From positions 7,902,765 to 7,966,764 of the forward strand of contig CM059977.1 of the NCBI GenBank assembly GCA_030490835.1: a DNA stretch of 64,000 bases, written 5' to 3'. The position numbers and the translations under genes were made by a program. The number at the start of each line of letters is the position of its first letter. Within the stretch, counting starts at the first letter, position 1. This document shows, piece after piece, positions 58,691 to 64,000 of this stretch. The notes below the pieces were generated by a model, which saw only the letters and a program-made list of their open reading frames with translations, searched no databases and was not told the DNA's origin. The stretch comes from Annona cherimola (Eukaryota > Streptophyta > Magnoliopsida > Magnoliales > Annonaceae).

Positions 58691-59225
58691 ATCCTTGGCA
58701 GCAACTATTGGCCATATAAAAATATCCTCACTATTTTAATTCGGTTCCTCTTCTGGAAACGGTTTCTTTTTAGGGTGAAAATGGGGGATGCATGGCATAC
58801 TTTACCAACTTTAACTTTTTAGAAATTCTTAAACAAAATATAAACTACTAGAATTCTAAAATCTAGAATCGGATTATTTTGTGAACTTGGGGATAAAATG
58901 CTAAGTTTCTAGTTACGATTTAGACTAGACAAGGATGAGAGGGAAATGTTGTACGAAAAAAGTATTATTATATGTTAAGAATAAAATAAGTTGTGAGGAA
59001 ATGGGAAAATAAAATTGTTATTTTTTGGAATAGAAAAGTGTTTTTGAGATGGGAAAATTTCATCCCTTCTTAATCTTTTCCAAGTTTTCATTAGCAAAAT
59101 AATCCACCATCTATTTCGATAAGTGGTTCCAAATAGTGATGATGGATGGAGGATATATGATATTAAGAGGATCATTTTTACCTCGAAAGCATTTTATCAC
59201 TGGTAGATGATTTTTATAATTCTAT
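58691..59225. other. Intergenic DNA, no gene
   Basis: AT-rich. The 58960-59180 part has GGATGAG/CTCATCC-like flavour similar to 13640-13805 but no clear ends. Confidence 0.35.
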
Positions 59226-59610
59226 GGGTCATTTGTAAATATACCTATATAGTTTGACTATAATTGCAAATATACTGACATAGTTTTAAAAATTGCAAAC
59301 TACTCCATATAGTTTGATCATAATTGCAAATATACTTACACTGTTATGACGTCATTATTGCACTATCATAGTGTGGGTATATTCGAAATATTTGAAAACT
59401 ATGTTGGTATATTTCGAATAACTAATATACCCACTTAATTTTTAAAATTACAAATACACTCATGCCGTGAAAGTACAGTAACGACATCATAATGACATGG
59501 GTATATTTGTAATTATGGTTGAACTATGCAGAGTACTTTGCAATTTCTAAAATTATGTGGTTATATTTGCAATTATGGTGAAACAAACTGAGGGTATTTG
59601 CAAATTACCC
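59226..59610. mobile_element. Family E MITE, 385 bp
   Basis: Ends GGGTCATTTGTAAATATACC and, in reverse, GGGTAATTTGCAAATACCC. The arms carry repeated AATTGCAAATATAC and ATAGTTTGAYYATAATTG motifs in opposite orientation. The centre holds TATGACGTCATTATTGCACT and CGACATCATAATGACATGGG, which are also inverted. Confidence 0.75.
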
Positions 59611-59924
59611 TAATTCTATATACATAATTTGAAAAATTGTATGTGCTTTTCTTAATCGAATAAATAATAAAATAATTTTGAAAGAGTAAAAACATGATAT
59701 GCCATGAATTTTATGCTATGTTTTGATTTTGTCTGGCCAGCCATATTGCGCAATGCGGCTGGCCTGAAAATAATGTTTATTATTCTTTATTATTATTATA
59801 TATATACATATATATATGGGTTCTACATGTATATGGATTAAAAATTAGGGCATAAATACATATGCACGGATGCATTTTTCCATGTCTTAAATTTTAATTT
59901 TCAAAAATTAAAATAAAATATTAA
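59611..59924. other. Intergenic DNA
   Basis: A short (TA)n-like tract at about 59796-59818. No other feature. Confidence 0.4.
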
Positions 59925-60175
59925 GTATATATTTGGCAAGCAAAAAAAATTTCACAACTTTCAAATACAATTATTCATGTCTTTTTTATGACAAATACAA
60001 TTATCGAAAAAATTATTCATGTCCTTTTATATAACTATCATATAATTTTATTTACTTTACTCCTGGTCATTATCCATATAATATAACATTATTACTTCAT
60101 CCATTTCAAAAACTTCTTCAACAACTTTTTTCCATATTTTTCTATCTTTCCAAAGACTCCCTAAATAAATTTTAA
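59925..60175 (-). mobile_element. Possible family A relative
   Basis: Left TATATATTTGGCAAGC and right CCAAAGACTCCCTAAAT are loosely inverted. The interior has ATAACTATCATATAATTTTA and CATTATCCATATAATATAAC in family A order (reverse). Confidence 0.4.
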
Positions 60176-60225
60176 AAATTATCAAATTTCACAATGTAGA
60201 AGATTTAGGTGGGCCTTGCATATAT

Positions 60226-60491
60226 GGGTGTGTTTGGTAACAACAAAAAGTTGTCAAGTTAAAACTTTTCACTCTCCACAACTATCCTATTTTTTAATTA
60301 TTTCTTCATATTTTTCTATATAACTACCCTACTGTTCAATCATTTCTACACAACTACCAATACAACAAACCTATCTATTTCAACTTTATATTATTTATTC
60401 CTCATCATTACCCCTGTCATATCACATCATTTGACAACTTCTCATCTCTACAACTTTTTATCAAAAGTTTTATCCATTTCTAAACACAACC
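60226..60491 (-). mobile_element. Family A MITE, reverse orientation
   Basis: Starts GGGTGTGTTTGGTAAC and ends GAAATGG/TAAACACAACC in reverse. The interior is the reverse of copy 1: AAAACTTTTCACTCTCCACA, CTATCTATTTCAACTTTAT, CATATCACATCATTTGACAA. Flanked by TAT on both sides. Confidence 0.85.
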
Positions 60492-60794
60492 TATATATAT
60501 ATAATTTTAAAAATAAGAAATGTATTTTCTAGCGGGCCGCATTGCTGTGTAGTGCGGCAGCACAAGATCAAAACGTACCCTTCTGCGATAAAATTTCAAT
60601 TTATGTCATTTTCCTTTAAGTACGAAAGCTCGATTTGCTATCCGATTTTAAAGACATTTAAATTTTAGGGGGATTATATTTTGTCAAAATTTTTGAAAGA
60701 GTAGGATGATTAAAATATGCAGTTCGATCATGGCACACCTTTGGCCCCGAGAGTACCCGGGTTATGAGCATTGGAATCTTGGCCTCTTGGGTTT
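60492..60794. other. Intergenic DNA
   Basis: No feature recognised. Confidence 0.4.
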
Positions 60795-61165
60795 GTAAGT
60801 TTGGACGAGTTATTTGCATTTTTGGTTCTTCTAACTATGTATATTTATTTTTTAATCTGTGAATTTTATGTATTTGCTTTTTAAACCATGTATGTTTGCC
60901 CTCTTTGTATTTTAATCTCTATCGTTAATGCATGTCAGAAATTCTGCCATTAACTGCATATATGAGTCGATTCATGCTCATGGGTTATGTTCAAGAATAT
61001 AAAAATATGAGTAGACTCATATATACAGTTAACGGTAAGGTTTCTAACGTGTATTAATGGTAAGGATTAAAATGTCAAAATTATAAACTTATAAAGATTA
61101 AAAATGAATACATAAAATTCATAGATTAAAAAGTAAATACACATAATGCAAATAAACCGAGTTTG
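60795..61165. mobile_element. Long inverted-repeat element (family F), ~370 bp
   Basis: The left arm and the reverse complement of the right arm align for about 150-175 bp: TTTTTTAATCTGTGAATTTT against TTTTTTAATCTATGAATTTT, and TGCATATATGAGTCGATTCA against TGTATATATGAGTCTACTCA. The short centre is AT-rich. This is a foldback or MULE-type MITE with no family name assigned. Confidence 0.7.
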
Positions 61166-61689
61166 GACACATGCTTCCACTTGTCGAAATTGAAACCGTT
61201 GAGAAGACTAGCTAGCACTTGGTACAACTCGGTCTTCGTCCGCATCCGAAAAGTGGATTCTGTAATTGCTTTTGAGAAGTGGGTGGCACTGCCATTCTTA
61301 ATTCACTTCTCTCATCTAATCAAATGATTCTTTCGAGCCATGGATAATCAAATTGGGGCCCTCATCATTTTACGGTCCAAAGATTGGGTTGTGCCTAATA
61401 AATATGCTTCTAGCTAGAGAGTTCCTTTTGTACGAAGATATATTCAACGGCCAAGATTGTCAGATCACAATGATAATTTTCTTTTTGGGAGCATAATCAC
61501 AGAAGATCAAGATTACTTCCCTCCGAAGTGGGATGCATATTCATGGCTAATAAAGACCTTCCCCCAACATATATAATTAGAATGCCTAAGCGAGCTGGTT
61601 ATAATTATTATTTATACAACTTTCGAAATGCTGCACATTTTAAATCACTAGAACAAAATGTAGTTATATAGAAGTGATTTTATATAACT
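61166..61689. other. Intergenic DNA, no gene
   Basis: No repeat or coding feature recognised. Confidence 0.4.
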
Positions 61690-62060
61690 CTTTTCATTTT
61701 TAAGTGTTGATGATTAATACAAAATTTAACCCATTGATTGTATTTAAAATCATTTATTTAGTTAGGAGATAAGTTTCATCTAAATCTGATATGTGTATAA
61801 GTCATATTTACTCAAAAATAGGTCCATTCTGTGTAAATTAAGAAAAATATTTAGATCTATTCCTATATGAATTAGAATATAATAATACTTCATATAATCA
61901 TTTATCCACTTAGTAATGATATTTTAGACCGTTTAGATGTTGAAAATACTACTTAAAATTTGATATTTAATATTAGATTATTTTGTTACTTTGATTTTAC
62001 ACATTTATAGATGGTGCTCATGTACAATGATATTAAACAAACGATATTAAACAAAGAAAA
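61690..62060 (-). mobile_element. Family D relative (old MITE), reverse orientation
   Basis: Blocks CATTTATCCACTTAGTAATG, GACCGTTTAGATGTTGAAAA and ACTTTGATTTTACACATTTA are the reverse of those at 7590 and 16140. An (ATA)n tract follows at 62074-62092. Confidence 0.55.
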
Positions 62061-62559
62061 GAGCTTTCGTGATAATAATAATAATAATACTAATATAATA
62101 GATGAATATATTTCCCATCAACCTTAAGAAATTAGAAATGGAGGTCCTTACATAGAATTAGGGTTTCATAGAAACACCCATGAAAATTTAATACCTCATT
62201 TGTTGTTAAATTTTTTTTCTTATACTCATTAACAATAAAATGATAATATTTTATTAGTAAGGACATGAGCAACACCCTAAGAGCAAAACAAAAATAATTA
62301 TCACTTTGGTCCTGAATGCTGCATATTGTTGTAGTGCAAATAAAGATCAATTATAATTGCATGGCTCTTTCCTAAATCCATATTGATGATACGAGTATAC
62401 AACAAGAGGTCAAATTCATTAATTTTTGCTATTGACTAGATCACTAGAAAAGTCTGTATCTTTCTTTCTTTTTATGAGTATAATATTATATCTTAACTCA
62501 AATCATACTACAATCAAGCTAAAAAATTATTATTATTTATCTCATTCCATAATACAAAT
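62061..62559. other. AT-rich intergenic DNA
   Basis: No gene or clear repeat. Confidence 0.4.
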
Positions 62560-62745
62560 CAATTCCAAATACCTTTATAGTTTTTCTTACCATCATCAAA
62601 AGAAGAAAATTAAATGTTTCCAACACAAGAGACCATGACTCCCACCATAGGGATAAGGATGAAACTTCCCACTGCGTATTCAATCCCACAACCACCAGAC
62701 CAATAACACCTCTATTCATGTGTTGCTACCAACAGGACTACACCC
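62560..62745 (-). mobile_element. tRNA-like SINE head, reverse orientation
   Basis: On the minus strand TTGGTAGCAACACATG (A-box-like) is followed by GGTTGTGGGATTGAATACGC (B-box-like) and GTGGGAAGTTTCATCC, then GTGGGAGTCATGGTCTC, the G-rich body motif of the local SINEs. The tail is not clear. Confidence 0.5.
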
Positions 62746-63154
62746 TCCTTGGTAAAATATTCTATATCCTTCAAGATTGAAAAAGACACGACCAAATTGC
62801 CCAGACACGACCGAATTGCCCAAGATATAGCTCATTAGCAACTTGATGAGATGAGGATGAAGAAAGATGAAATGGAATTTTTTATTCCCAAAAACATATG
62901 TCTTATTTGATATATTTTCATTTTCTATATAATTTTTTAAATAATTTTCGTATAAATTTTGCATTTTCGACATATAATAATACTTCTTTCATTATAGATA
63001 CTCATCCAATCAAGGTCCTGAACACATATTAGTAGAAAAAAGATAATGATGTTGACTTAAAAAAGTAAAAAAATATACCATAAACTAACATGATTTGCAT
63101 TTATCTTTCCATCTTCTTGAGGAATTGTAGCATTTATTGGCAACTAACTTTATA
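62746..63154. other. Intergenic DNA
   Basis: An ACACGACCRAATTGCCCA unit is repeated twice side by side at about 62787-62822. Otherwise AT-rich, no gene. Confidence 0.4.
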
Positions 63155-63510
63155 TACCCGAATGCACTAAGCTTTGGTGCACCTAGGTGCAAAAACTTAT
63201 TTTTTAATATTTTTTGAATTTTTTATAAAACTGTTAATCTAAGTATTTTTAATCTGCGTATCAAGTTTTATCCTTTTTGGAGATTTGTAGATATTCTTTA
63301 GTTTTTTTAAAATTAATGACATTTTTGTGATTTTGAATTAGGAAAATGCCACTGATTTTTAAAAATTTAAAAAAACCTACAAATATTCAAAAATGATAAA
63401 ACTTGATACATAAATTAAATATTCTTAGATTAATAATTATTATAAAAAAATTTCAAAAAAAATATAAAAAATGGGTTTTTGCACCTAAGTGCATCAAATA
63501 ACAGCCCGTA
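63155..63510 (+). mobile_element. Family B MITE
   Basis: Starts GAATGCACTAAGCTTTGGTG, with CACCTAGGTGCA inside the left end, and ends TTTTTGCACCTAAGTGCATC. Inverted cores CTGTTAATCTAAGTATTTTT and TTAAATATTCTTAGATTAAT; centre AATGCCACTGATTTTTAAAA. Confidence 0.75.
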
Positions 63511-64000
63511 TTTATTTATAAAGGCTATTTTGCAAATACTACCCTCATAAAAGAACTTTGTTCTTAAACCCACCTTCCTATTAACTTTATTCATATTTTG
63601 TAGCCTATCTACAATACATGATGAAGATTATAACGGGATATTCTTAAATCATGGCTCACCTAGTTTTGACGTTCACTAGATCAGATTTTACTCCTGTCAA
63701 AAAAAAAAAAAAAAAAAGCAATGATGATCGGAATTTCTGCAAATATCCTTTTGCAAAATAAGTAGTTATGAATAAAAATTTCTAAATCACAAAAAGGTGA
63801 CGTATTTTATACCCTCATTGGCCATAATTGTGCATCGGTGCATACAGATTATTTCCGGTTCATCAGCCAATCGTGTTTATTGATCGATAGATGCGTATAT
63901 GATCTATATCCGTATTGATTTATTATTATTATTTGACGGTAACTGGCACCAAAGGTGGTCAAAATATGCAATGGGCCATGATCATCTTTTGTGGCGGATG
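63511..64000. other. Intergenic DNA to the window end
   Basis: An A-run of about 19 bases near 63700-63718 ends a stretch that could be a small retroposed piece. No gene or complete repeat. Confidence 0.4.

Overview
This window is nuclear DNA from a flowering plant. The evidence is three intron-bearing or intron-adjacent genes of plant families (an ankyrin plus tandem CCCH zinc-finger protein, a TRM/LONGIFOLIA-like protein, and a gibberellin 20-oxidase). They sit in a long AT-rich intergenic landscape full of MITEs, tRNA-derived SINEs, and hAT-like, Mutator-like and CACTA-like relics. I could not fix the lineage. The repeats are not ones I can assign to a species, and the three proteins would suit a monocot, a magnoliid or another angiosperm.

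Layout. 1-9 kb: AT-rich, with several MITEs and SINEs. 9.05-9.33 kb: a SINE with a perfect 13-bp target duplication, just upstream of gene 1. 9.8-13.2 kb (+): CCCH gene with an intron-containing leader and an uninterrupted 661-codon CDS. 13.2-22.3 kb: SINEs, MITEs and unassigned GC-richer patches. 22.3-24.3 kb (+): TRM-like gene, two exons, 426 codons. 24.6-30.9 kb: a 410-bp near-perfect palindrome with a 9-bp target duplication, then three MITEs set inside (TA)n microsatellites. 30.9-32.7 kb: a 1.76-kb hAT-type element with an 8-bp target duplication. 35.5-40 kb: two more hAT-like elements (one carrying a SINE) and a Mutator-like element with long inverted repeats. 41.7-42.8 kb: a tandem run of three MITE copies, the last broken by another MITE. 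44.4-45.9 kb (-): gibberellin 20-oxidase, three exons, 418 codons, with a TATA box, a G-box and a four-copy ~95-bp repeat array in its promoter. 46.6-64 kb: no gene recognised; many MITEs and SINEs.

The three genes are unrelated in function: post-transcriptional or transcriptional stress regulation, microtubule/cell-shape control, and gibberellin synthesis. Nothing suggests a cluster or operon-like unit. I found no bacterial, viral or CRISPR-like system. The points most worth checking are the repeat array in the GA20ox promoter, the MITEs inserted in TA microsatellites, the hAT element with a GC-rich repeated interior, and the dated nested insertions.

Repeat names used here are local labels: A = Tourist-like MITE with GGGTGTGTTTGG ends; B = palindromic MITE with GTGCACC-type ends; D = TA-microsatellite MITE and its older relatives; E = MITE with ends rich in TTTGCAAATATACC; S = SINE. 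Boundaries of degraded copies are approximate.
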